Assembly (NCBI RefSeq): GCF_900187135.1
Contig: NZ_LT906443.1
Location: 248,001 to 312,000, forward strand
Length of the DNA: 64,000 nt
DNA from: Corynebacterium ulcerans
GTDB taxonomy: Bacteria > Actinomycetota > Actinomycetes > Mycobacteriales > Mycobacteriaceae
Direction: 5' to 3'
This document shows, piece by piece, positions 9,564 through 17,946 of this stretch. Positions within the stretch are counted from its first letter, which is position 1. Each line of letters begins with the position of its first letter. The position numbers and the translations under genes are program-made. Under the pieces are notes generated by a model, which saw nothing but the letters and a program-made list of their open reading frames with translations, had not been told where the DNA came from and did not search any database.

Positions 9564-10241
9564 TTAATCCAATCCCCGCTCTATGGCTTCTGCAATAGCA
9601 TCGATAAACGCGCGATCCGCGGGCGCACCCGAAACCGTAACAGTTTCACCCTGGCGGATACCAAGAGACATAAGCAGCAAAGATGATGCAGCATCTGCCC
9701 CGTTCACGTGTATATTCCCTTCAGCTTCTGACGCGATTTCAGAGATGATAGAAGCAGGACGAGCATGCAAACCGGCTGCATCAACGACGGTAACCTGACG
9801 TCCATATTCTCCCGATGGTATTGGCTCTTTAACAGAAGCAACGGGCTCTGATGCAAACAAGGAAACCGCAGAGGAGGCAGCCTTGATGACTTCATCCAAA
9901 GAATCACCCTGTTGCGCCGCAGTCGCAGCGGCAACTGTGCCTTCTACAAAGGGGACGTTAACAAAAGCCACGGGCTGATCATCGTAAAAGTCCAGTAGGG
10001 TCTCTACCGTCATCGTTGCCGAACCCAAGTCAGTGAGAATAAGGACCTCAAGTCCCTTATGTAAAAGTCCATCGACTGAGCTTTCCACCAGGTCATAGGA
10101 AGTACCTATTCCACCATCGTCGCGCCCACCTGCCGGAACAATGGCTACGTCAGCAGCCATTTGCTGGGCAAGTTCACACAGCCCTGCAGCTAAGGAGGCC
10201 GAATGGGAGACAAGGACAAGCCCCACTTTTTGTGTGCTCAT
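9564..10241 (-). CDS. dhaM: Dihydroxyacetone kinase phosphoryl donor DhaM (EIIA-Man + HPr)
   Basis: Phosphotransferase subunit that passes phosphate from the general PTS to DhaL-bound ADP. The 225 residues hold an EIIA-mannose-like domain (1-125) with the phosphorylatable His13 in LVSHSAS, a short linker, and an HPr domain (about 147-225) with His159 in AGLHARPAS. Unlike the E. coli protein there is no EI-like third domain, so phosphate must come from EI acting on either His. Its start overlaps the dhaL stop by four bases; last gene of the operon. Confidence 0.93.
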   Translation of the reverse strand: MSTQKVGLVLVSHSASLAAGLCELAQQMAADVAIVPAGGRDDGGIGTSYDLVESSVDGLLHKGLEVLILTDLGSATMTVETLLDFYDDQPVAFVNVPFVEGTVAAATAAQQGDSLDEVIKAASSAVSLFASEPVASVKEPIPSGEYGRQVTVVDAAGLHARPASIISEIASEAEGNIHVNGADAASSLLLMSLGIRQGETVTVSGAPADRAFIDAIAEAIERGLD

Positions 10242-10885
10242 GAAGCTACCGACTCCTTTGCAGCATCTGCCGCGGCCCTGAGGAATAATGCGGAAGATGT
10301 CGCGCCGGGGTCTTTGTGCCCTGCAGATCGTTCTCCCAGGTAGGAGGCTCGGCCCTTGGTAGCGATCATGGGGATAGTCGATTCAGCCCCTTGTTCAGCA
10401 GATTCAGCTGCACGAATAAGCACCTCAGTAGCTGTGGCTCCACCATTCACTGCGTCTCTTGCGGCGCTGGCAGCGGGGCTCCATGCGTCAACCATGGTCT
10501 TTTCCCCTACGGCGGCTTTACCGCGAGCTGTGACGCCTTCCAAAGCGCCCTCGATAAGGCCTGCTACAGCTTCAGCATCTAGCTTCTCTTTTCCTTTAAT
10601 CGCTTTCGAGGCTCTCAGAAAAGCGGTTCCCAGCAATGGCCCTGAAGCTCCGCCGACGGTGGAGATCAACGTAGCAGCGGTGATTTTGAGCACCTCAGAA
10701 GGCGTAGTCACATCTTGACCATCTAGTTTTTCCAGGACAGCGCTAAACCCGCGATCGACATTTTCTCCATGATCCGCATCGCCAATAGCACGATCAAGCT
10801 CTATCAACTCGTCGCGGTGTTCTTTTGCAGAGATGGCGCATCGGTTAATCCAATCGCTAGCCCAATCAACAGTAAGAAAATGCAT
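10238..10885 (-). CDS. dhaL: Dihydroxyacetone kinase ADP-binding subunit DhaL
   Basis: Helical-barrel subunit holding ADP as a bound cofactor that is rephosphorylated by DhaM and donates phosphate to dihydroxyacetone on DhaK. The 215-residue protein carries the Mg-ADP ligands in ELDRAIGDADHGENVDRG (residues ~28-45), GGASGPLLGTAF around residue 78, and the C-terminal GERSAGHKDPGATS segment. It lies two bp after dhaK and overlaps dhaM by four bases, a tight operon. Confidence 0.95.
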   Translation of the reverse strand: MHFLTVDWASDWINRCAISAKEHRDELIELDRAIGDADHGENVDRGFSAVLEKLDGQDVTTPSEVLKITAATLISTVGGASGPLLGTAFLRASKAIKGKEKLDAEAVAGLIEGALEGVTARGKAAVGEKTMVDAWSPAASAARDAVNGGATATEVLIRAAESAEQGAESTIPMIATKGRASYLGERSAGHKDPGATSSALFLRAAADAAKESVAS

Positions 10886-10887
10886 GG

Positions 10888-11889
10888 TTATATTCCTTTA
10901 CGGTAAGCAACGGTATTGACGGGAGCGTCGAAAAGCTTTAATGCTTCCTCATCAACCCTCATCAAGGTGACCGATGCTCCTTGCATGTCAAGGCTTGTCA
11001 CGTAGTTGCCAACAAGCGCACGCTCCACAACGATCCCAGCCTCATCCAGGCGCTCCTGGACTCGCCTGTAGACAACATAGAGTTCTGATGAAGGAGTTCC
11101 TCCCATGCCGTTGACCACCACAATGACGCGTTGCCCCTGGGTGAGCTGAAGATCGTGGATGATGGGATCTATAAGCTGATCAGTGATTGCATCAGCATTG
11201 CTCATCGGAACTTTTCGTCGCCCCGGTTCCCCATGAATGCCAACCCCGATTTCAATCTCGTTTTCCTCAAGATCAAACGATGGTTTTCCTACGTGAGGTA
11301 CCGTGCAAGCCGATAGCGCAACCCCCATGGAAGCAACATTTTCTACTGCTTTTTTAGCCACAGCAGCGACTTCTTCCAGCGAATCCCCACGTTCAGCTGC
11401 TGCTCCAGCAAGCTTTTCCACCAACATAGTACCGGCCACCCCACGACGTCCTGCAGTATAAAGAGAATCCTCAACGGCTACATCGTCGTCCACGATTACC
11501 TGAACAACCTCTATATCGTCGAACTCTGCAAGTTCCGCGGCCGTATCAAAATTCAAAACGTCGCCTGTGTAATTTTTAACGATGTACACCACACCCGCCC
11601 CACGGTGAACTGCCTTTGTGGCTTCCACGATGGGATCTGGCGTTGGAGAAGTAAAGACCGGTCCCGGTATCGCAGCATCGAGCATTCCTTCTCCGACAAA
11701 ACCGGCATGCAGTGGCTCATGGCCGGAGCCGCCACCAGATATAAGAGCTACTTTCCCCTCTTGTTTTAGCTGCGCACGCGTGATGTATAAGGGATCGCTG
11801 TGTGCCGAAACTATGTCCTTGTGAGCGGCAGCAAATCCATCGATGGTTTCTTGGACAACCTTTCGAGGATCATTAACAAGCTTTTTCAT
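10888..11889 (-). CDS. dhaK: Dihydroxyacetone kinase substrate subunit DhaK
   Basis: Binds dihydroxyacetone as a hemiaminal on a histidine and presents it to ATP-loaded DhaL. The 333-residue protein has ISGGGSGHEPLHAGFVG near residue 50 and the covalent-binding His in IGVGIHGEPGRRKV near residue 215, the normal family length. AAAGG about ten bases before the ATG supports the start. It is the first gene of dhaKLM. No dhaR regulator, glycerol dehydrogenase or glycerol facilitator is nearby, so the source of dihydroxyacetone is not shown by context. Confidence 0.96.
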   Translation of the reverse strand: MKKLVNDPRKVVQETIDGFAAAHKDIVSAHSDPLYITRAQLKQEGKVALISGGGSGHEPLHAGFVGEGMLDAAIPGPVFTSPTPDPIVEATKAVHRGAGVVYIVKNYTGDVLNFDTAAELAEFDDIEVVQVIVDDDVAVEDSLYTAGRRGVAGTMLVEKLAGAAAERGDSLEEVAAVAKKAVENVASMGVALSACTVPHVGKPSFDLEENEIEIGVGIHGEPGRRKVPMSNADAITDQLIDPIIHDLQLTQGQRVIVVVNGMGGTPSSELYVVYRRVQERLDEAGIVVERALVGNYVTSLDMQGASVTLMRVDEEALKLFDAPVNTVAYRKGI

Positions 11890-12267
11890 AGACCCAACCT
11901 TTCGCAGATAAAAAGCTGATCACATCGCTCACAGGCCCTCACGCAAGCGACAGCACCAATGCATATATTGCCAATGCAATGGTTTTATGTGTTCGACTGT
12001 ACGGATTTTTAATCTCGTTGTGTTGTGATCTAAATCGCGGGAAAGTCACGAGTGCTTTTGTCCATGTAAAAATTCAGCTCTGATGCAGTCCCCGAAAAAC
12101 AATCAAGGGGCGAAAGATGCATGGCATAACGGACGCACTGAAGTGAAATGCTTCAACCACATACGCGCACATGCCTTTTACCTATTATGACCTGCCGATT
12201 TGCCTATCTGTTGACTCACTCATATAGTTAAGCGAGTCAACAGCCAAGCGGCTGGAAACACTACCCG
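11890..12267. other. Intergenic region upstream of dhaKLM
   Basis: This 378-bp stretch has no convincing gene. It should contain the dhaK promoter. Visible elements are a direct repeat CCAATGCA at 11956-11963 and 11971-11978 and a GlxR-like site at 12024-12039. The last ~90 bp should hold the tRNA-Leu promoter. Confidence 0.6.
12024..12039. promoter_or_regulatory. Candidate GlxR (CRP-type) site upstream of dhaK
   Basis: TGTGATCTAAATCGCG matches the corynebacterial GlxR consensus TGTGA-NNTANN-TCACA at the left arm and the central TA, with two mismatches in the right arm. It lies about 135 bp upstream of the dhaK start, and GlxR commonly controls carbon-source genes. Confidence 0.4.
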
Positions 12268-12353
12268 GCCCGGGTGGCGGAATGGCAGACGCGCTAGCTT
12301 GAGGTGCTAGTGTCCTACTAACGGACGTGGGGGTTCAAGTCCCCCCTCGGGCA
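12268..12353 (+). tRNA. tRNA-Leu (anticodon GAG)
   Basis: An 86-nt class II tRNA. The acceptor arm GCCCGGG pairs with CTCGGGC (one G-U), followed by discriminator A. The anticodon stem CTAGC/GCTAG encloses the loop TTGAGGT with anticodon GAG. A long variable arm and a T arm with GGTTCAAGT follow. CCA is not encoded. The gene is alone and followed by a strong terminator. Confidence 0.97.
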
Positions 12354-12372
12354 CAAATAGTTAATGTGCTTT

Positions 12373-12412
12373 AACGGAGGTAACAAACTCGAAAGGGATT
12401 GTTACCTCCGTT
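12373..12412 (+). terminator. Terminator of tRNA-Leu
   Basis: Perfect 14-bp inverted repeat AACGGAGGTAACAA / TTGTTACCTCCGTT with a 12-nt loop, starting 20 bases after the tRNA and followed by a T-rich stretch. Confidence 0.85.
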
Positions 12413-12615
12413 TTGCTTTACTATTTCACCTTGTTACTCATCTCGCCGGACACGGCCCGGATGGTAGCACCACAGGTATATTGTGGCCTAAGCTAGTGCC
12501 ATCCACTCTAAGTCGAATAAAACGAATGTGTGAGGTTATCGTTTCGATGTTGATCTGATCTCTACTCAGCTGAGCTGAGACGTTTACACCGTTGCCCTGC
12601 TCTTGGAGATCAACT

Positions 12616-14265
12616 ATGACTTCTGTCGAACTCACCGACGTCACTTTTGCGTATACTTCGCGTCCCCTTCTTAACCATATTTCTTTGCATGTCGGCGCTG
12701 GCGAACGCGCCTGTCTCGTAGGACCTAACGGCTGCGGGAAAACTACCCTCCTGCAACTTATCACTGGAGAAATCACTCCAGATAACGGAAAAATCGTTAT
12801 GCACCCGGCAAACGATGCCAGTCGGTCGCATGCGTTTGATTTCAAGGTCACTAGGCGTCACACCACTGTCGAAGACTTCTTCAACCATTCATTATCTGAT
12901 CTTTACGCTCTTTCATCGCGTTTTGACGAGGTGACCACTGGTCTAGCCTGCTCCCCCAATGATCCCATGCTAGCAAGCGAATATGACTCTTTGCTCACCC
13001 AGATGAGCTCTACAGATGTGTGGTCAATCGATGCACGTATCGATGAAACCCTTGCCGGCCTGGGGCTTCCACAGTTAGCCGGCGCTGGACGGTCACGGCA
13101 CCTTCACTCATTGTCACCAGGACAGCGCGTGCGCCTTGAGCTAACTGCGTTGTTAGTGTCGCGGCCAGATGTTTTGGTGCTTGATGAGCCAACAAATCAC
13201 CTTGATAAGGATGGCAGCAACTTTTTAGTACGGATGCTTATGGATTGGTCCGGCCCAGTAATATTAGCGAGCCATGACCGTGCCTTTATCAATAAAGTGG
13301 CCACGGTCATCTACGACTTAGATATAGCTTCCTGGCAAGCACTGGCGACGGCCTCAGGACTAGACACAATTCCTGGTGCATACAGATGTCAGGGCAATTA
13401 CTCTGATTATCTTGTTGCCAAAACCCATGCGCGTGAAGCGCATAAACAGTTGCACAGTAGCCAGCAGGTAGAAAAACGCTCAATTCAAGCGCACCGAGCC
13501 TCCAGCCAAAGCATCGCTCAGGGTGGCTCTCATATGAAAACTGCAACAGGCATGGCCCGAAAATTCTACTCAGATCGTGCAACTTCCACCGCAGCGCGTC
13601 GGATTCGCAATGATGATCGACGCCTCGACGATTTAAAGAACCGAGAGGTCCGAAAGCTACGCACTTATGACTTGCGCCTAGACTTTGCCGACGCACCGAC
13701 GCAGACTGGAGTGGCTGTATCTGCGAGAAATGCGACGCTGCTTCGCCGTCTGCAAGAAGTCACCTTTGATCTCATGCACGGGGAGCATCTGCTTATCACG
13801 GGGCCCAATGGAGCAGGAAAATCCACGCTAGTGAATTGGATTGCTGCTGGCGCCCCACCGACTATGTCTCATGGTGATGCAAGCGGCACGATTACACGAG
13901 ATGATCGGCTAGTACTTATTCCGCAGCGTCTCCCCCAACAAGGCGATCCCGGTTTCACAGAAACCGTGTGGAATGAAGGCATCGGCCAGATGGGCACAGG
14001 AATTATTCATCCCTCTATGTGGAACATTCCAGTGTCAGCGCTGTCCGCGGGTAACCAACGACGCGCTCAGATAGCCGTTGCCATTGCCAAACAACCGGCG
14101 ATACTCCTCATCGACGAGCCGACTAACTATCTCGACCTTAATACGATCGAAGCTTTTGAAGACGCGATCTCTGAATGGTCCGGAACTCTCATAATAGTCA
14201 GCCACGACCAATGGCTCATTGACAAATGGCGTGGAAAAAGGCTTTGCCTGGGCTCATCCGCGTAG
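12616..14265 (+). CDS. ABC-F family ATPase
   Basis: A 549-residue soluble protein with two ABC domains and no membrane segments, the layout of ABC-F ribosome-associated ATPases (translation factors or antibiotic-protection proteins). The first domain has Walker A GPNGCGKTT, signature LSPGQRVRLEL and Walker B VLVLDEPTNHLD; the second has GPNGAGKST, LSAGNQRRAQIA and ILLIDEPTNYLD. Both signature motifs depart from LSGGQ. A basic linker of about 90 residues joins the domains. GGAG ten bases before the ATG at 12616 fixes the start; the frame reaches back to 12592 but without a ribosome site. Whether it protects against an antibiotic cannot be told from sequence. Confidence 0.87.
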   Translation: MTSVELTDVTFAYTSRPLLNHISLHVGAGERACLVGPNGCGKTTLLQLITGEITPDNGKIVMHPANDASRSHAFDFKVTRRHTTVEDFFNHSLSDLYALSSRFDEVTTGLACSPNDPMLASEYDSLLTQMSSTDVWSIDARIDETLAGLGLPQLAGAGRSRHLHSLSPGQRVRLELTALLVSRPDVLVLDEPTNHLDKDGSNFLVRMLMDWSGPVILASHDRAFINKVATVIYDLDIASWQALATASGLDTIPGAYRCQGNYSDYLVAKTHAREAHKQLHSSQQVEKRSIQAHRASSQSIAQGGSHMKTATGMARKFYSDRATSTAARRIRNDDRRLDDLKNREVRKLRTYDLRLDFADAPTQTGVAVSARNATLLRRLQEVTFDLMHGEHLLITGPNGAGKSTLVNWIAAGAPPTMSHGDASGTITRDDRLVLIPQRLPQQGDPGFTETVWNEGIGQMGTGIIHPSMWNIPVSALSAGNQRRAQIAVAIAKQPAILLIDEPTNYLDLNTIEAFEDAISEWSGTLIIVSHDQWLIDKWRGKRLCLGSSA

Positions 14266-14297
14266 ATAGTGCAATATCGGTCCTAATTTTTAGCGGG

Positions 14298-14303
14298 TAA
14301 GAT
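14298..14303 (+). promoter_or_regulatory. Probable -10 of leaderless AlkZ-like gene
   Basis: TAAGAT ends eight bases before ATG 14312, consistent with transcription starting at or near the start codon. No Shine-Dalgarno is seen. Confidence 0.4.
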
Positions 14304-14311
14304 TTCTAGTC

Positions 14312-15265
14312 ATGCACGATGAGGAAATCCGCGCACGGCGGATGATTGCCCATTATCTCAGTCCAAGCGACGCACATCCCCAGCCTGCGTCGCTACCGGA
14401 CGCGGCCTTTCGCATGATGGCTACCCAGGGGCAAAACTACGCCGGTGGATTACAAGGCCTTGCTTTACGCACTGGAGTGCATGAACTTTATACCGGCACG
14501 ATACAAAGCCATTTAGACGATTGCCTGAAAGATTATGAGGTTATCCGTACCTGGTCGCAACGCGGCACGCTCCATTTCCTTCACAAAGATAATGCATGGA
14601 TTGTCGCTGCTATAGGCAAGCGCGGTTTGGGAACTATTGAGTCTTCCGCTCAGCGTTTTGGGATAACAGAACAGGAATACTCAGAAATCCTCGAACGCAC
14701 CATACAGCTTTGTGCTACCCCACATAGTCGTCAGCAGCTACGAGATTGCCTCGGTATTGATTCCGCTCTGTTGTCTAACGTCATGCGTCGTTTAGGCCGC
14801 ACTGGTGACCTCATCCAAGGCGCCAAAACAGGCAATCACGATACCTTTATCCGCGCCGAGGCGGTTGGCTGTAACGTGAACCAGGACGCAAGCATTGGCA
14901 CGTTAATAACCAACTATTTTTCCACTCGCGGTCCCGCCCATATAACCGATTGTGCGTGGTGGTCTACGTTGCCTAAAACCGTCGTGCGTCGCGAAGCTAA
15001 AAAAGCAGTCGACGCTGGTTCCCTTCTAGAAGTATCGCCTGATGTGTTTATGGGCAGCTGGCAGAACGATGTTTCCGATAGTGAAATGGCAGCGGCCTTG
15101 CAGCTCCGTATTCAGCTGCCTCCCTTTGACGAGTATCTCATGTCTTATACTCAACGCGACGTATTATTCTCCCCGCAGTGCGATCCGTTATCTGTGCTGA
15201 CCAAAAACGGCATTTCCTGGCCTTTTATGGTTTCAGGAGGTGTTATTATAGGCCGCTCTTCCTAG
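14312..15265 (+). CDS. Winged-helix protein of the AlkZ/YcaQ-like family, short C-terminus
   Basis: A 317-residue protein resembling the HTH_42 family that includes the DNA interstrand-crosslink glycosylases AlkZ and YcaQ. The N-terminal region has a QGQ element (ATQGQNYAGGLQGLALR, around residue 40) in the place where AlkZ-type enzymes carry the catalytic Q-x-Q/D motif, then RGTLHFL and tandem winged-helix regions. LPPFDEYLMSY near residue 270 matches the family's C-terminal part, but the protein stops right after GGVIIGR, where family members usually continue with a Trp and a further tail. Either a natural short form or a truncated gene. Enzymatic activity is inferred only. Confidence 0.72.
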   Translation: MHDEEIRARRMIAHYLSPSDAHPQPASLPDAAFRMMATQGQNYAGGLQGLALRTGVHELYTGTIQSHLDDCLKDYEVIRTWSQRGTLHFLHKDNAWIVAAIGKRGLGTIESSAQRFGITEQEYSEILERTIQLCATPHSRQQLRDCLGIDSALLSNVMRRLGRTGDLIQGAKTGNHDTFIRAEAVGCNVNQDASIGTLITNYFSTRGPAHITDCAWWSTLPKTVVRREAKKAVDAGSLLEVSPDVFMGSWQNDVSDSEMAAALQLRIQLPPFDEYLMSYTQRDVLFSPQCDPLSVLTKNGISWPFMVSGGVIIGRSS

Positions 15266-15271
15266 CGACGA

Positions 15272-15277
15272 TAAAGT
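15272..15277 (+). promoter_or_regulatory. Probable -10 of leaderless SDR-like gene
   Basis: TAAAGT stands seven bases before ATG 15285, in the 20-bp gap after the AlkZ-like gene; it suggests an independent leaderless transcript. Confidence 0.35.
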
Positions 15278-15284
15278 AGAGCAA

Positions 15285-16757
15285 ATGACCGACATCAATC
15301 CAGACGAGTTGGATATTGCGCTACGAGTCTTAAAAGAAGCCGGCGAGTTGCCCCAAGACCACCCTCAGGCTGTCATACTGCATCACGCCGTGAGTAAGCT
15401 TTTTAAGACGGTAAAAAAGAATCGCAGGAGCGTCGCAAAGCAGCAAAGAAGGCTTGCCGACGCCCAGGTGCTTGCCGCAACTGCAACAGCCAACCCTCGC
15501 CGGATTGACGATGAAACAGCAGGCCTTCTTATTGCACCGAAAGGCCAAAAGCCCATTCCGCTTGAAGTCGGTGCGGTAGCCACACCCCATGGATTTGCTG
15601 GAAGACTCAACAAATCGCATAACTGTTATATCTGTAAACAGCCGTATACCTTGGTCGATTCCTTCCATCATCAGCTCTGCCCGGACTGCGCTAGTGATAA
15701 TCGGCAGCGCCGCGAACAGCGCGTAGATTTGACAGACAAACGAGCACTTCTAACCGGTGGACGCGCAAAGATCGGCATGTATATAGCGCTTAAATTGCTT
15801 CGCGACGGCGCCCATCTGACCATCACTACCCGTTTTCCTAAGGACGCTATCCGCAGGTTTACCGCAATACCAGACTCTTCCGAGTGGCTTGAGCGCTTGC
15901 GCGTCGTCGGGATTGATTTGCGTAACCCGGCACGAGTCGAAGAGCTTGCCGCCATGGTAGGAGAATCTCCGTTAGACATCCTTATCAATAACGCTGCCCA
16001 AACCGTTCGGAGATCGCCCGGAGCATATTCGGGGTTGGTATCCGCGGAAGCACAACCGCTTAGCGGCCTGCAAAATGATGTAGCACTGCTTGAGCTAGGT
16101 GTTCCAACGAATATCCATCCAGAGTCCTTGGAACGCAAGAAAAACCATCGCAGCCTCATGGACAGTCCTGGAGTCCTAGACGCTAACGATGCTCAGACCA
16201 TAGCGGCATTGGCGATGCGTGCAGGAAATGACTCCCGCGGTGTAGACGCAGGAGGCCTTATCCCCGACCTAGTGAACCATAATTCTTGGGTGGCAAAAGT
16301 CGGTGATATAGATCCCGTGGAAATGCTAGAGGTTCAGCTATGCAATGCCACAGCGCCTTTCATCCTCTTGAACAGGCTCCGCCCCGCTTTAGAGGCATCG
16401 TCTGCGCGTCGAAAGTACGTGGTCAATGTTTCCGCCATGGAGGGAGTTTTTGGCCGAGGATACAAAGGCCCAGGCCATCCTCACACAAATATGGCTAAAG
16501 CGGCTCTCAACATGTTGACGCGAACCACGGCCACCGAAATGTTCGAGCACGGTGTCTTGGTGACTGCCGTAGATACCGGGTGGATTACTGACGAGCGCCC
16601 GCACACAACAAAAACACGTCTAGCTAACGAAGGCTTCCGAGCGCCGCTTGACCTAGTCGACGGTGCTGCCAGAGTCTACGACCCCATAGTCCAAGGCGAA
16701 AATGGGGTTGATCTTTATGGCTGCTTCCTCAAAGACTATAGGCCCCATCCCTGGTAG
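15285..16757 (+). CDS. Atypical SDR-family protein with N-terminal Cys4 motif
   Basis: A 490-residue protein. Residues 1-150 form an extension with a CYIC...CPDC pair (C-x2-C-x14-C-x2-C, about residues 113-134), likely a zinc site. From residue 150 on it resembles a short-chain dehydrogenase: a nucleotide-binding turn TGGRAKIG (normally TGxxxGxG, the central Gly is Lys), LINNAAQ, and NVSAMEG with the catalytic Ser. The YxxxK element reads TNMAK, so the catalytic Tyr is replaced by Thr. About 100 residues are inserted between the NNAA segment and the active-site region. It may be a nucleotide-binding protein rather than a dehydrogenase (inference). It converges on meaB with 9 bp between. Confidence 0.8.
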   Translation: MTDINPDELDIALRVLKEAGELPQDHPQAVILHHAVSKLFKTVKKNRRSVAKQQRRLADAQVLAATATANPRRIDDETAGLLIAPKGQKPIPLEVGAVATPHGFAGRLNKSHNCYICKQPYTLVDSFHHQLCPDCASDNRQRREQRVDLTDKRALLTGGRAKIGMYIALKLLRDGAHLTITTRFPKDAIRRFTAIPDSSEWLERLRVVGIDLRNPARVEELAAMVGESPLDILINNAAQTVRRSPGAYSGLVSAEAQPLSGLQNDVALLELGVPTNIHPESLERKKNHRSLMDSPGVLDANDAQTIAALAMRAGNDSRGVDAGGLIPDLVNHNSWVAKVGDIDPVEMLEVQLCNATAPFILLNRLRPALEASSARRKYVVNVSAMEGVFGRGYKGPGHPHTNMAKAALNMLTRTTATEMFEHGVLVTAVDTGWITDERPHTTKTRLANEGFRAPLDLVDGAARVYDPIVQGENGVDLYGCFLKDYRPHPW

Positions 16758-16766
16758 AAAGTCGTG

Positions 16767-17870
16767 TCAGCGCTCATCTCTACGATCAAAAGCCCGAAGA
16801 ATCTTTTCTGCACCGAGAGTTGGCGTTATCTGAGCTTGTCGTAATTGCATCTCCACGAGCTTGCGAACAGAACTAACCTCAGGATCTGCGTTCAATCGCT
16901 GCAGCAGCGTCTCGTGCACCATCGACCACATCCATTGGACCTGCTGCTCTCTGCGGGTGTGTTCGAAAGTGCCTGAGTCCAGCATCACCTTATGGTGTTC
17001 CTGGACATGATCCCAGAACTCTTCTACCCCTTCATGCTCTACCGCAGACATCGTCATAGTTGGCGGGTGCCACAGGTCGCTTTCTTGGCGAACCATCCGC
17101 ATCGCAGCACCTAGTTCCCTGGCAGCCCGCTTGGCATTTTTAAGGTTGGGGCCATCGGCTTTATTGATTGCGACGAGATCAGCCATTTCCAGGACACCTT
17201 TTTTGATTCCCTGGAGCTGATCCCCAGCGCCAGCAAGCGCCAAAAAGGTAAAGCAATCCACCATCTGAGAAACCGCTACTTCTGACTGCCCCACCCCCAC
17301 GGTTTCCACGAGGATGACATCATAACCAGCGGCCTCAAAAACCACCATGGATTCCCGGGTAGCTTTGGCCACGCCGCCTAGTGTTCCCGCCGATGGTGAT
17401 GGGCGGATAAACGCATTCTCTTCTCTTGCGAGCTTGGCCATTCGAGTCTTATCGCCAAGGATAGAGCCGCGTGTTTTGGTCGAGGAAGGATCAATAGCTA
17501 ATACCGCGACTTTATGCCCCTCAGTGATCAGCTTCATTCCGAGTGCCTCGATGAACGTCGATTTTCCGACTCCCGGAACACCAGTGATTCCCACCCGCAA
17601 TGCTTTTCCGCTAAAGGGCAACAGCCTAACCAGCAGTTCCTGCGCCAGTACGCGGTGTGCTGCGGCCGTGGACTCCAACAGCGTAATTGCGCGTGACATA
17701 AGGGTGCGGTCACACCGACGAACGCCCTCAAAGAGCTCATCCACGTCGATACGGCGGCGGGCACGTTTCACAATCTCTGGAGGAACCGCTGTTGCTTCCC
17801 CTAGGTCTGTTCCCGAAGTGGTCATGAGGGATCCTAAGTGATGCTCAAGGTATTCATTGTCCATGGTCAT
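16767..17870 (-). CDS. meaB: Methylmalonyl-CoA mutase-associated GTPase MeaB
   Basis: G3E-family GTPase that gates delivery of adenosylcobalamin to methylmalonyl-CoA mutase and protects it from inactivation. The 367-residue protein has the P-loop GITGVPGVGKSTFIEALG near residue 95, DPSSTKTRGSILGDKTRM, the switch/Walker B region ILVETVGVGQSE, and NKADGP for guanine recognition. Length fits the family. AAGGATGAGCC before ATG 17870 supports the start. It is downstream of mutA-mutB on the same strand, with a strong hairpin in the 76-bp gap. Confidence 0.95.
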   Translation of the reverse strand: MTMDNEYLEHHLGSLMTTSGTDLGEATAVPPEIVKRARRRIDVDELFEGVRRCDRTLMSRAITLLESTAAAHRVLAQELLVRLLPFSGKALRVGITGVPGVGKSTFIEALGMKLITEGHKVAVLAIDPSSTKTRGSILGDKTRMAKLAREENAFIRPSPSAGTLGGVAKATRESMVVFEAAGYDVILVETVGVGQSEVAVSQMVDCFTFLALAGAGDQLQGIKKGVLEMADLVAINKADGPNLKNAKRAARELGAAMRMVRQESDLWHPPTMTMSAVEHEGVEEFWDHVQEHHKVMLDSGTFEHTRREQQVQWMWSMVHETLLQRLNADPEVSSVRKLVEMQLRQAQITPTLGAEKILRAFDRRDER

Positions 17871-17896
17871 GGCTCATCCTTCCCGTCGAAAACGAC

Positions 17897-17928
17897 GTCA
17901 CCGGTCGCGCACAAGAGCGACCGGTGAC
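17897..17928 (-). terminator. Strong GC-rich hairpin between mutB and meaB
   Basis: Perfect 12-bp inverted repeat GTCACCGGTCGC / GCGACCGGTGAC, 8-nt loop, beginning 19 bp after the mutB stop. On the minus strand it is followed by a second small palindrome CGTCG-TTTT-CGACG and then the meaB ribosome site. It may attenuate or process the transcript. Confidence 0.55.
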
Positions 17929-17946
17929 GAGGTTGGCATGATTTAA

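Noticed and set aside
12364..12558. Short plus-strand open frame between tRNA-Leu and the ABC-F gene, possible leader peptide
   Set aside because: It runs through the tRNA terminator and has no ribosome site or similarity.
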